Below, one piece after another: positions 42,864 through 51,273 of a stretch of 64,000 bases of DNA. The first letter of the stretch is position 1; every line of letters starts with the position of its first letter. Source of the stretch: Betaproteobacteria bacterium. Its GTDB lineage: Bacteria > Pseudomonadota > Gammaproteobacteria > Burkholderiales > Ga0077523. The notes under the pieces were generated by a model. It ran no database searches and was not told the origin of the DNA. It saw only the letters and a list, made by a program, of their open reading frames with translations. The position numbers were made by a program, and so were the translations under genes. The stretch lies in NCBI GenBank assembly GCA_016713305.1, contig JADJPK010000008.1, positions 186,001-250,000 on the forward strand, written 5' to 3'.

Positions 42864-44108
42864 TCACGCCTCGCGTCGGCGGGATCCATGCGGTCGCGCT
42901 TCGATCCCGCGTCCAGCTGCCAGCAGGTATGCGACCACGGCCGCGCACAGCAGGAGCGGCCCGCGAGGTTCGGGTACGGAGCGGGGTACGTAGTCCGTGG
43001 AGATGACTCCGCCGGCGTACGCGATCAGTCCGCTCGAAGGTCCTTGCGTGGACAGGAAGGACAGCACGCCGGACAGTGTCTGCTCCCCGAGGTAGTTCGA
43101 GTCCGCGTGAAACGCGAGATAGCGGTCGCCGCTTTCCCGGTCCTCGGCGATCCAGTCGTACAGCCCCGCCGAACCTCGCGCTGCGTAGATGGGGGCGTTG
43201 CCGACCTCCACCTGAACGTAGCTTGCCGGCAGTCCACCCAGGAACGCGAGCGCATAGGAGTACTCCCACACCTCACCGGTGCCCACGGGCAGCAGGCTGC
43301 GAATTTCCGCAGAGAGTTCGTCGGCCTCGCGAAGAAAGGCGCCGGACCGGGCGTCGACTCTCGGCGGCGTTCCGTAGATCCGGTCCAGCCCCTTGATGTC
43401 TTCCGCACCCAGCGTGAAACGTGCCGTGGACAGGGTGGCATCGAGCCGCATGACCTCGCCTTGTTGCGTGGGCGAGTAGTGATCCAGGCCTGCCACGTGG
43501 CCGAACTCGTGCATGGCGAGGTTGTGGATCATCAGCCGGGCAATCTCTTCGGTTCCGCCTTTCGGATCGGTGGGCAGGAACACGTCGGAAAGATCGATCG
43601 TGCCGGCCTTGCCTGAAGCATCCCGATCCCAGACGTTCGCAGCCATGGCACCGGTGTTTTCCCCGCCGCGTCTCCTGACGATGTTCTCGGTGGTGTCCCA
43701 GTACACGCTGACCGTGTTCTGCTTCGCCTGCAGCTTGGCCATCTCCGGATAGTCGGCCGGCTTCGGCGCGGGGTCGGCGTTGTAGCGGGTGACCTCGGCG
43801 TTGTATCGATTCCGGTCGAAGGGCGTCTGCGGCGGATTGCCCGCACGAAGCTCCAGTGTGACGCCGCGCGCGGCGAGAGCATCGCGCCAGGTGTTCAGGG
43901 CGGCCACGACCTCATCGCGCCTGCCCGGGTGCGCCGGATCGTCGGCGATGAAGACCTGGTAGGTCCGCTTGGCGAGTCTGGGATTCCCGCCAAGCTCGTT
44001 GTCGGTGGTCATCACGTAGGCGTTCGCGGCGAACGCGGCCGCCCAGAGCAGAAGAATCGACAGCAGGTGCCCTGCGCGCGAACCGCCTTTCCGGTCAATC
44101 GGATTCAT
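42864..44108 (-). CDS. Matrixin-like zinc metalloprotease with variant PEP-CTERM anchor
   Basis: Exported protein of 414 aa. An N-terminal signal (GHLLSILLLWAAAFAANA) is followed by a protease domain with the metzincin motif HEFGHVAGLDH at 200-210. The C-terminus has VPEPRGPLLLCAAVVAYLL followed by an Arg-rich tail: a PEP motif, a membrane helix and basic residues, which mark exosortase sorting. It should be processed and released or attached at the cell surface. The ATG at 44108 has a GGAG site. Confidence 0.85.
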   Translation of the reverse strand: MNPIDRKGGSRAGHLLSILLLWAAAFAANAYVMTTDNELGGNPRLAKRTYQVFIADDPAHPGRRDEVVAALNTWRDALAARGVTLELRAGNPPQTPFDRNRYNAEVTRYNADPAPKPADYPEMAKLQAKQNTVSVYWDTTENIVRRRGGENTGAMAANVWDRDASGKAGTIDLSDVFLPTDPKGGTEEIARLMIHNLAMHEFGHVAGLDHYSPTQQGEVMRLDATLSTARFTLGAEDIKGLDRIYGTPPRVDARSGAFLREADELSAEIRSLLPVGTGEVWEYSYALAFLGGLPASYVQVEVGNAPIYAARGSAGLYDWIAEDRESGDRYLAFHADSNYLGEQTLSGVLSFLSTQGPSSGLIAYAGGVISTDYVPRSVPEPRGPLLLCAAVVAYLLAAGRGIEARPHGSRRREA

Positions 44109-44327
44109 CTCGTACTCCTCCAGGCAGGGGTTCGCGACACGGTGACGAGTTCACTCCGCCACGCTACCTGCTACCTTTGCGGAAATGCGCCTGCGTGAGC
44201 TTGACAGATGTCAAGGGCGGGTGCGGTCGGTCAGATGGTGTTCCGGCGATCGAGGGCGCTCGCGGTTTCCGACGAAGTGCCGAACCGACTGCCTGACTAG
44301 GAGCGTGACAGCGAGTGGTGCAGACGT

Positions 44328-45162
44328 CTACGCGGGTGTAGCCAGGAAGCTGACAGCCGAGAGTCGGCAACTTCGGCCAATCGCGCCCGGAAGCGTGTAA
44401 AGCCGAGGTGCGGAGCGGAAATCGTAGAGTCTGTAGATGTGGTACGCGGCGGAACGTCGCTCCGAAGTGGTGACCTCGTTTCGAGTCACGTAGAAGGGCG
44501 TGCTTGCTCCATATCTCGTTGTCTTTACCTCGATGAGCTGTTCCTCTCCATGCGCGTCGTAGGAAAGGACGTCATAGCCTGGGGTCCGGGACACGAGAAG
44601 TGTCTCGACCTTCCGGAGCGTTTCCCGGCCTGCATGAATCGCCTCGCACGCTCATAGTTGATGACGAAGATCTCTCCCGCAAGACCGAGCGAACGATTCC
44701 GCGCTTCCCTCTCGAGATAGTTGATAGGCAATCGGATCGGCGCCACGACAGGCTCCCCTGTCTTGGCAGCCATCGCAGCCGGTGAAGGTCGGTCTGACAG
44801 TATTGCCAGAATATCCTCTACTTCTGGCACCACCATCGGACGGTCTACATCGGCCTGTGCAAGTTCTTGCAGCTTGCTCGCGCTCGACATCCTTTCGGCG
44901 ACTACCTCCGCCAGGATGGTCTGGTAGTTGGAACGAGGCTTGTAACCCGCGATGTAGGGAATCCCGCATCCAGCAATGCGGCACTGATATTGCAATGCTT
45001 GAATTCTATGGATGGCTCGTTCCGGTCTTCCAACCGGAGTCTGAGCGCGCGGCGGTGGGCTGCCTTGTTGTAGGGTAGTCCAGCGAGTTCCAGAGCCAGC
45101 ATCGAGAAATAGTCGTCGACGATTGCTTCCACCTCTCCACGTGTCCATCCAGACTGTGCCAT
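44328..45162 (-). pseudogene. DUF3883 domain protein, two frameshifts
   Basis: Reading on the minus strand: MAQSGWTRGEVEAIVDDYF...KHCNISAALLDAG (45162 to about 44970), then GIPYIAGYKPRSNYQTILAEVV...FVINYERARRFMQAGKRS, then LLVSRTPGYDVLSYDAHGEEQLIEVKTTRYGA to 44328. Single-base deletions, one in a short G run near 44969 and one at a GGAAGG stretch near 44620, separate the parts. The last segment is the DUF3883 nuclease-like domain (IEVKTT). The AT-richer composition differs from the neighbours, suggesting acquisition. It could be intact if the indels are errors. Confidence 0.75.
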
Positions 45163-45215
45163 TCGACATTTGCCTCACGTGGATGTCCGCTTGACCGTGG
45201 ACGTCTGCAATCTGT

Positions 45216-46142
45216 TCACCGCGCGAACCATCGCCCGTCCCCACCGCGCTCCAGGGTTCCTGCCTTCGCCAATTCTTCCATCGTGGCCAGGGCGAGATCG
45301 CTGGGCGGCGTATCGAAATAGCGGGCCGCGTACTCGGCAAAGAGCGGCACCTCGCAGAACAATGTCAGCACGTCTTCTTCGGTCATGCCCGGCCGTTCCA
45401 GCAGCGCGAAGACGAACATCACCCTGACCACGTTGCGCGCCATGCGCCGCTCGTCCTGTTCGAAGGCTGCGACACGAGACAGGCACGCTTCGATGGCTCC
45501 GTCCGCGTCCGTGAAGATGTCGCCGTGACCTGGAATGACGATCCGCGCGCCCAGCGATCTCAGGCGGAAGAGCGTGTCGCGCGCGGCGGCAAGGCGGTCG
45601 CGCCAGCCTTCGCCCGGAAGCACGATGCCGAAGCTTCGCTCCCACAGCGCATCGCCCGAGATGAGGATGCCCTCCCGGGCGCACCAGTAGACGACGGCTC
45701 CCATGTCGTGGCCGGGTGTGGCGATCGTCTCCCATTCGATGCCGCCCATCTCGATGCGATCGCCGGGGCGGATGACGTTTTCGAAATCGAAGCGCTCGGC
45801 GTGCTGCCCGGCGTAGTCGAGCCACAGCGCCCGGGTGTCCCACGCGCGGATCATCTCCGCTTCGCCCTCCGGAACCGTGATACGGCAGCCGAACGTGCGC
45901 TTGAGCATTGCGCAACCACCCATGTGATCGGAGTGCGTGTGCGTGAGAACGATGTCGTGCAGGGGGCGGCCGTCCAGGGCCCCCGTTACCCGCGTCACTG
46001 TTTCTGCCGCCGAACTCACATGTCCCGCATCGATGAGAACGTTGCGGTCCGGGCCGTACAGCAGGACATGATTGGCGCTGAGCCAGTCGCGCTGGAGGAA
46101 CCGCAGCGTGCCCGGAAGACGGACGGAGAGGTGCGTTGTCAC
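45216..46142 (-). CDS. MBL-fold metallo-hydrolase
   Basis: 308 aa from a GTG start. The metal motif THTHSDHMGG (H-x-H-x-D-H), GHDMG and GDALWERSFG and the C-terminal helical half are typical of lactonase/glyoxalase-II-like hydrolases. No signal peptide. The substrate is unknown. It lies between a small membrane gene and the DUF3883 gene. Confidence 0.85.
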   Translation of the reverse strand: MTTHLSVRLPGTLRFLQRDWLSANHVLLYGPDRNVLIDAGHVSSAAETVTRVTGALDGRPLHDIVLTHTHSDHMGGCAMLKRTFGCRITVPEGEAEMIRAWDTRALWLDYAGQHAERFDFENVIRPGDRIEMGGIEWETIATPGHDMGAVVYWCAREGILISGDALWERSFGIVLPGEGWRDRLAAARDTLFRLRSLGARIVIPGHGDIFTDADGAIEACLSRVAAFEQDERRMARNVVRVMFVFALLERPGMTEEDVLTLFCEVPLFAEYAARYFDTPPSDLALATMEELAKAGTLERGGDGRWFAR

Positions 46143-46221
46143 GGACAGGCCTCCGGACCCATGAAGGGGAGTGCGAGTCCCGCAGCCTGCGCGGTCGGGC
46201 CGTCAAACCGGGGCGCGGGCG

Positions 46222-46551
46222 TCAGAAGATGGCGTACGCGATGATGGCGCAGATGCCGCCCATGCCCGCGAGTCCGAACAGGAACAGCGAGTCGACGCAC
46301 AGGCGCAGCCGCTGACGCGTACGGTGGTGGCGCGTCTTGAACGACCAGAACGCAAGGCAGACGCACAGCACGAACACGAGCGCATCGATCGCGAGCAGAT
46401 CGTCCCCGACCGACTGCACGCTCGTCTGCGAGGCGATGAGGCGAAGTATGCCGATGGCGGTGAGGCACACGCCCACCATGCCCGCGGAGACGGCGAACAC
46501 GTGCATCGTCAATTCGTGCTCCCGGCGGTCGGGCGGAGCGGTCTGGTCCAT
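46222..46551 (-). CDS. Small integral membrane protein
   Basis: 109 aa from the ATG at 46551 (MDQTAPPDRREHEL). Three hydrophobic segments (HVFAVSAGMVGVCLTAIGIL, LLAIDALVFVLCVCLAFWSF, LCVDSLFLFGLAGMGGICAI) separated by basic loops. I do not recognise the family. Eighty bases from the MBL gene on the same strand. Confidence 0.6.
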   Translation of the reverse strand: MDQTAPPDRREHELTMHVFAVSAGMVGVCLTAIGILRLIASQTSVQSVGDDLLAIDALVFVLCVCLAFWSFKTRHHRTRQRLRLCVDSLFLFGLAGMGGICAIIAYAIF

Positions 46552-46727
46552 CCTGTCGTATCTCCGAACGCTGCAGGCGACGGCGGCCGCCGGCTGCGGC
46601 ACGGCGTGGTGTGGCCGAACCGCACGCGCCGGCTCCGTGGCCGGTTCCGCAGCGGACGCCCTTGGCCACGATCGCGAAGATCGCGCGGAATCCTTTCACC
46701 AGCCTTCCGCGGCCACGCGTCGCCGGG

Positions 46728-47819
46728 TCAGCGGTCCCGCAGCGCCTCGAGTCCTTTCCAGTCGAACTCGATGCCGTGCCCCGGGCGGTCGGGCGCGATC
46801 GCGCAGCCGTCCCGGATCTCCAGCGGTTGGGCGATGTACTTGTCCAGACCGAAGCCGTGGGCCTCGAGATAGGAACGATTGGGAGCGGCGGCCAGCAGAT
46901 GCACGGTGATGTCGTGCGCACCATGCGAGGTCACGGGCAGATTGAAGCTCTCGGCGAGGCGAGCAACCTTCATGAAGACGGTGATGCCGCCGCAATTGGT
47001 CACGTCCGGCTCCGGGAAGGTGACGCCGCCCGCGCTGATCATCTGCTGGAATTCGTAGAGCGTGTGGAGGTTCTCGCCAGTCGCGACGGGAAGACCGCCT
47101 TCGCGCACGATCCGCACGTGGCCTGCCACGTCGTCGGGAATGGTCGGCTCCTCGATCCATCCCGGGTGGTACGGCTGCAGGGCGCGCGCGGCGCGGATCG
47201 CTTCGTCAGGTGTCCAGCGCATGTTGGCGTCGACCATCAGCGGAAAGTCCTCGCCCAGATGTTCGCGCATGGCCTTCACCCGTGCGACGTCCTCGGACAG
47301 TTTCGGACGGCCCACCTTCATCTTGATCGCGCGGAATCCCTTGGCCAGGTTGTCGTCCGTCTGCGCGAGCAAGCGGTCGAGGGGGAACCAGAGGTCGATG
47401 CCGCCGGCGTAGCAGGGCACGTTGGCGTCGAAGCCGCCCAGGAGGGTCCACAGCGGCTGACCGAGCTTTCTCGCCTTGAGGTCCCACAGGGCCACATCGA
47501 TGGCGGAGATGGCGAGCACCGCCGAGCCGCCCCGGCCACCGTAGTGCACAGCCCACCACATCTTGTACCAGAGCTGCTCGATGAGATCGCCGCGCTGCCC
47601 GTTCAGCACGGGTGCCAGGTCATGCATCACCGTGTGGAGCGCCGCGCGGCCGTTGGCGCCGACGGTGAAGGTATAGCCGGAACCTTCGGCCCCGTCACTG
47701 TCGCGCAACCGGACGGTGACCAATTCGAAGTGGGTCATGTCGCCGTGCGTGCTGTCGGACAGCGTCACCGGCAGAGGAATGCGGTAGAGGTCGGCGCGAA
47801 CGTCCTGGATCGTGCTCAT
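46728..47819 (-). CDS. Enolase-superfamily (mandelate racemase/muconate lactonizing) enzyme
   Basis: 363 aa. The KxK motif (RAIKMKVG), metal ligands D (LMVDANMRW), E (WIEEP) and E (ATGENLHTLYEF), and a catalytic His (VTSHGAHD) place it in the MR subgroup. This points to a sugar-acid dehydratase or racemase. The SDR gene 46 bases upstream on the same strand supports a small catabolic pathway. The exact substrate cannot be told. Confidence 0.85.
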   Translation of the reverse strand: MSTIQDVRADLYRIPLPVTLSDSTHGDMTHFELVTVRLRDSDGAEGSGYTFTVGANGRAALHTVMHDLAPVLNGQRGDLIEQLWYKMWWAVHYGGRGGSAVLAISAIDVALWDLKARKLGQPLWTLLGGFDANVPCYAGGIDLWFPLDRLLAQTDDNLAKGFRAIKMKVGRPKLSEDVARVKAMREHLGEDFPLMVDANMRWTPDEAIRAARALQPYHPGWIEEPTIPDDVAGHVRIVREGGLPVATGENLHTLYEFQQMISAGGVTFPEPDVTNCGGITVFMKVARLAESFNLPVTSHGAHDITVHLLAAAPNRSYLEAHGFGLDKYIAQPLEIRDGCAIAPDRPGHGIEFDWKGLEALRDR

Positions 47820-47865
47820 GGAAAAGCTCCGGTGATGTGTGAAGCGGGGGACGCTGTCGGCGGGG

Positions 47866-48612
47866 TCAGCGGCCGCCGGATACGTCGAGGATCGCGCCGT
47901 GCGTGAACGACGCGCGGTCGGAGAGCAGCCACAGAACGGCTTCGGCGATCTCGTCCGGATCGCCCACCCGGCCCAGGGGTGTGGATGCCGCCACGCGCGC
48001 CATCAGGGCATCGCCGCCCAGCGGCTCGAGGATGTCGGTGCGGGTCGTGCCGGGTCTCAGGCAGTTCACCCGGATGCCTTCGTGGCCCACTTCCTTGGCC
48101 AGGGCGACACTGAAGCTGTCCACCGCGCCCTTCGACGACGAGTAGGCGATCATGCCCGGCATGCCGCCGTAGCGGGAGGCGATGGACCCCACGTTGACGA
48201 TGGAACCGCCCTGGCCGCCGTGCTTGCGGGCCATGCGGCGCACCGCCTCGCCACAGCACCAGAAGAGGCCCGCGACATTGACGCCGAATATCTGGTCCAG
48301 CGCCTTCTCGTCCATGTCTTCCACCGGCACCAGCGGTCCGGTCACGCCGGCATTGTTCACGAGGGCCGTCACGGCACCCAGCTCGCGATCGACCCTGTCG
48401 AACAGACGCACGGCTTCGCTGCGCTTTGCCACGTCACCCTGCACGGCGATGGCGCGGCCGCCGGCGGCCACGATGTCCGCCACCACGGCTTCCGCCGCTT
48501 CCTGATTGCGCGCGTAGTTGACGCAGACCGCGTAGCCCTCGCGGGCGCCCAGACGGGCGATGGATGCGCCGATGCCGCGGCCGGCGCCGGTCACCACCAG
48601 AATCCTGTTCAT
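47866..48612 (-). CDS. Short-chain dehydrogenase/reductase
   Basis: 248 aa, classical SDR: nucleotide motif TGAGRGIG, NNAG, catalytic Ser in VNVGSIAS, Y-x-x-x-K (AYSSSKGAV) and a C-terminal GAILDVSGGR. Its partner is the enolase-superfamily gene. Probably oxidises or reduces a sugar derivative; FabG-like activity is an alternative. Confidence 0.88.
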   Translation of the reverse strand: MNRILVVTGAGRGIGASIARLGAREGYAVCVNYARNQEAAEAVVADIVAAGGRAIAVQGDVAKRSEAVRLFDRVDRELGAVTALVNNAGVTGPLVPVEDMDEKALDQIFGVNVAGLFWCCGEAVRRMARKHGGQGGSIVNVGSIASRYGGMPGMIAYSSSKGAVDSFSVALAKEVGHEGIRVNCLRPGTTRTDILEPLGGDALMARVAASTPLGRVGDPDEIAEAVLWLLSDRASFTHGAILDVSGGR

Positions 48613-48733
48613 GTCGCTGCTCTGTTCCTTGGTCGTGTTTCAGGGATCCGCCGGGCCTGTGCCGCCGGGCGGCGGCCGAACAGGCAGGCGGAACGAATCG
48701 AAGGAGGGGCTGTCGGCCCGCTTTCCATCCGCA

Positions 48734-49252
48734 TCAGCGGTTCGCAGCCGGGGCGCCCGGCGGCGAGGCCGGTGCCGCGCCTGGGTCCGTCGCCGTTGAG
48801 GGCGTGGCCGGTGCGGGGCTCGCAGCAGCGGGTTCGGACTTTGCCGGCGCCGGCGGCGGAAAGAGCAGGCTCGGATCGGACACCACCTTCACGTCGGTCA
48901 CGAAGTACTGGGTATCGCCGAAGCAGTCGGTGGGAATGCCGATGTGCTGGTTGTAGGTGACCGTCACCCGCTGCCCCATGGAGGCGTTGATGCGCGCGGC
49001 CACGGCATCGTCCCGCACCGTGAAGAAGAACTTCTCGGCCACGGTTCCGGGCATGGTGATGAGGGCGATCTCTCCTTCCCAGGTCTTGCAGAGCCAGCCG
49101 CGATGGGAGAACTTCTGGATGTAGCCCGCGCGCTCGCCGGTGGAGTAGCTCCAAGAGATGACGAACCAGACGTACAGCGCAAAGAGCAGGGCAGGCACGA
49201 TCAGGAGCCAGAACAGCCACTTCCACTTGCGTGAGCGTCCGGAAGCTTGCAT
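48734..49252 (-). CDS. Membrane-anchored protein of unknown function
   Basis: 172 aa. A basic N-terminus, one helix (WLFWLLIVPALLFALYVWFVI), then a folded region (YSTGERAGYIQKFSHRGWLCKTWEGEIAL, VTVTYNQHIGIPTDC with YFVTDV) and a Pro/Ala-rich tail. The central part resembles small conserved proteobacterial proteins of unknown role. Periplasmic exposure is likely. Confidence 0.65.
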   Translation of the reverse strand: MQASGRSRKWKWLFWLLIVPALLFALYVWFVISWSYSTGERAGYIQKFSHRGWLCKTWEGEIALITMPGTVAEKFFFTVRDDAVAARINASMGQRVTVTYNQHIGIPTDCFGDTQYFVTDVKVVSDPSLLFPPPAPAKSEPAAASPAPATPSTATDPGAAPASPPGAPAANR

Positions 49253-49808
49253 GGGGTGGGGAGGCGGATGAGTTTTGGAGCCGGCTATTTGATCTTCTCC
49301 CGGTGATGCTGTCCAGTCGCGAGCGTCCGCGGCAGTCCGTGCGCCGCCACCGGATGTCGAAACGCTGTACGGCGCTTCCGATCCGCCGGCCGAAAGTCAC
49401 GTGGAGCCGCGCCTCCATGGGACGCCAACAGCGGCGCCCGGCACCGATGCTTTGCGTTTCGCCCTTTCGTGACGCTCGTGTTGACGCCATGCCCCCACGG
49501 TGGACCTGTCGGCCCGAACGACAAAGGGAATCGATGGCATGCAACCTGCTGATGAACCTGCGAGTCCCGGACGGGGACGCAATGCCGCCACAGGAGGCCG
49601 CCATGACCGTGATCGCGCTGTTCGGAAAACTCCTGCATGCCGTGCTCGCCGCCGCATCCGGCGGTGCCGGCCCCAGGGTGCCGCAGGCCGTCCCTGTCCG
49701 AGTCCGAGCGCGCTCGCGGCGTCGACAGTGACGCCCGCGGCGGTGATTCCCGAGACCTGACAGAGGAGCCGGAGCCGGAGGAGTGCCCCCAGAGACCCCT
49801 GGCTGCGG
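49253..49808. other. 556-base gap without a recognised gene
   Basis: Open frames on both strands give Arg/Pro-rich, shadow-like translations. A short + strand frame from 49534 (MACNLLMNLRVPDG) has an AAAGGG site before it and a small hydrophobic patch but no recognisable homology. I see no promoter or terminator. Confidence 0.35.
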
Positions 49809-50306
49809 ATGACGTTGGTGCCCATCATTCTGTTTACCGTGACCCTTGGCGGGTTGTTGCTCGCGATCGGTTACTTCGCCTACACCACCATCTTCGGTGG
49901 ACGGCTGCTCGCCAAGTGCCGAGTACCGGGCGAAGCCGTGTTCGATCTCGAGCCCCGGATGAGCCCCGTGGAAGTCTCGGCCTATCTGGGCCCCTCCCGG
50001 GGTGAACGCCAGCTGGTGAGGGTGGAGCTGGAGCGGGAGGGAAGCTGGGTCTGGACCCGCGACGTGCTTCCCGAACAGAGCCGCGGTCTGCTCGACGATG
50101 CCGTCCCGGTCGAACGTTTCCGGGTGGATGCGCCGGGGCGATACCGGCTCAAGGGCATTTCGTCCAGCGGCGCGAATGGCCGCAATGCGACAGTGGCCGC
50201 CATCCATGTCTATGCCCACGCGACTCAGCCCAAGGGCTTCGTGTACGTTCTTGCTGGCGTGATGCTCGCGGGCGGTTTCGTCAGTCTCCTGGTCGTGCTG
50301 GCCTGA
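49809..50306 (+). CDS. Two-helix membrane protein of unknown function
   Basis: 165 aa. N-terminal helix (VPIILFTVTLGGLLLAIGYF) and C-terminal helix (GFVYVLAGVMLAGGFVSLLVV) flank a predicted periplasmic beta-rich domain (LVRVELEREGSWVWTRDVLP, GRYRLKGISSSG). I do not recognise the family. It is followed by a Sel1 gene on the same strand. Confidence 0.65.
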   Translation: MTLVPIILFTVTLGGLLLAIGYFAYTTIFGGRLLAKCRVPGEAVFDLEPRMSPVEVSAYLGPSRGERQLVRVELEREGSWVWTRDVLPEQSRGLLDDAVPVERFRVDAPGRYRLKGISSSGANGRNATVAAIHVYAHATQPKGFVYVLAGVMLAGGFVSLLVVLA

Positions 50307-50382
50307 GCCCGGGAATCCGCGGAGGCACTTGCGGTCCAACCTCCGTTGCCGGTTTCCCGGCGAAGACTGCCCGAGTTCCATC

Positions 50383-51189
50383 GTGAAGCCGTGCCCGGCC
50401 CTGCTTGCCGCCCTTTTGCCCCTTGTGTCCGGGATTGCCCTGGCCACGGACCCGCCGCGCGAGTGGGACAGCCACCTTCAGCGCCGGGACTACGCCGGCG
50501 CCCTCCGGATACTCGTGCCCGCGGCTGATGGTGGCGATGCCCGCGCAGCGGCAGTGCTGGCGGACATCCACGAGCGCGGACTCGGGGGCCGGCGGGACTA
50601 CGACCAGGCCATCCGCTGGCGCAGGGTGGCTGCCGAGAACGGCGATGCGGAATCCGCCTACCGGATCGGCAACCAGTACGCGCGGGGAGACGGCGTGTCC
50701 CGCAGCGACGAAATGGCGGAACAGTGGTTCCGCGCCGCCGCCGAGAAAGGTCATCCCCAGGCGCAACTGGAGCTCTCCAAGCTGCTGGCCCGGGCTGGGG
50801 CCTCGGCCGAGGAATTCAAGGAAAGCGAGCTGTGGTATGACCGCGCACGCGACAACGGCGCCGTGGCAGCGGCACCTTTGCCGCCCCACGCGGTAGGGAC
50901 TGCCGCCGAACGCGGTCCGACGTTGAGCGATCTGCGGGCCGAACGCGCGATGCGGCACGGATGGCGCCCGCGGGACCGGCGCGCCTTGCTTGCTCCCCCG
51001 CCGCCGCTCTGGGCAGATCCCTTCGGCCGACCCTACGGTGTGGTACCCGGCTGGAGTGCCGGATACGGTTACGGCGCGGGCTTCGGACATCCAGGATTGT
51101 GGGGGCCGGGCCCGTTCGCGGGATGGGGCTGGGGTTACCCCGGCACGTCACACTTCCACTTCGGATTCTCCCAGCGGCTGGGGTGGTAA
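50383..51189 (+). CDS. Sel1-like repeat exported protein
   Basis: 268 aa from a GTG at 50383 that gives a signal peptide (MKPCPALLAALLPLVSGIALA). Sel1-type repeats (ADGGDARAAAVLADIHERGLG, NGDAESAYRIGNQYARGDGV, KGHPQAQLELSKLLA) fill residues about 40-160; the C-terminus is Gly/Pro/Trp/Tyr-rich. Sel1 proteins are usually scaffolds in envelope processes. A terminator follows. Confidence 0.75.
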   Translation: MKPCPALLAALLPLVSGIALATDPPREWDSHLQRRDYAGALRILVPAADGGDARAAAVLADIHERGLGGRRDYDQAIRWRRVAAENGDAESAYRIGNQYARGDGVSRSDEMAEQWFRAAAEKGHPQAQLELSKLLARAGASAEEFKESELWYDRARDNGAVAAAPLPPHAVGTAAERGPTLSDLRAERAMRHGWRPRDRRALLAPPPPLWADPFGRPYGVVPGWSAGYGYGAGFGHPGLWGPGPFAGWGWGYPGTSHFHFGFSQRLGW

Positions 51190-51215
51190 GCTGCCCGGCG
51201 GGTTGAAGTTGCGCC

Positions 51216-51247
51216 AAGGCGCGGCGAGAGCCGCGCCTTTTGTTTTT
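51216..51247 (+). terminator. Intrinsic terminator after the Sel1 gene
   Basis: A ten-base stem AAGGCGCGGC/GCCGCGCCTT with a GAGA loop, then TTGTTTTT. It ends 26 bases before the ABC exporter start. Confidence 0.75.
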
Positions 51248-51273
51248 CCGGAACGCGTCCCGATATACCCCCC

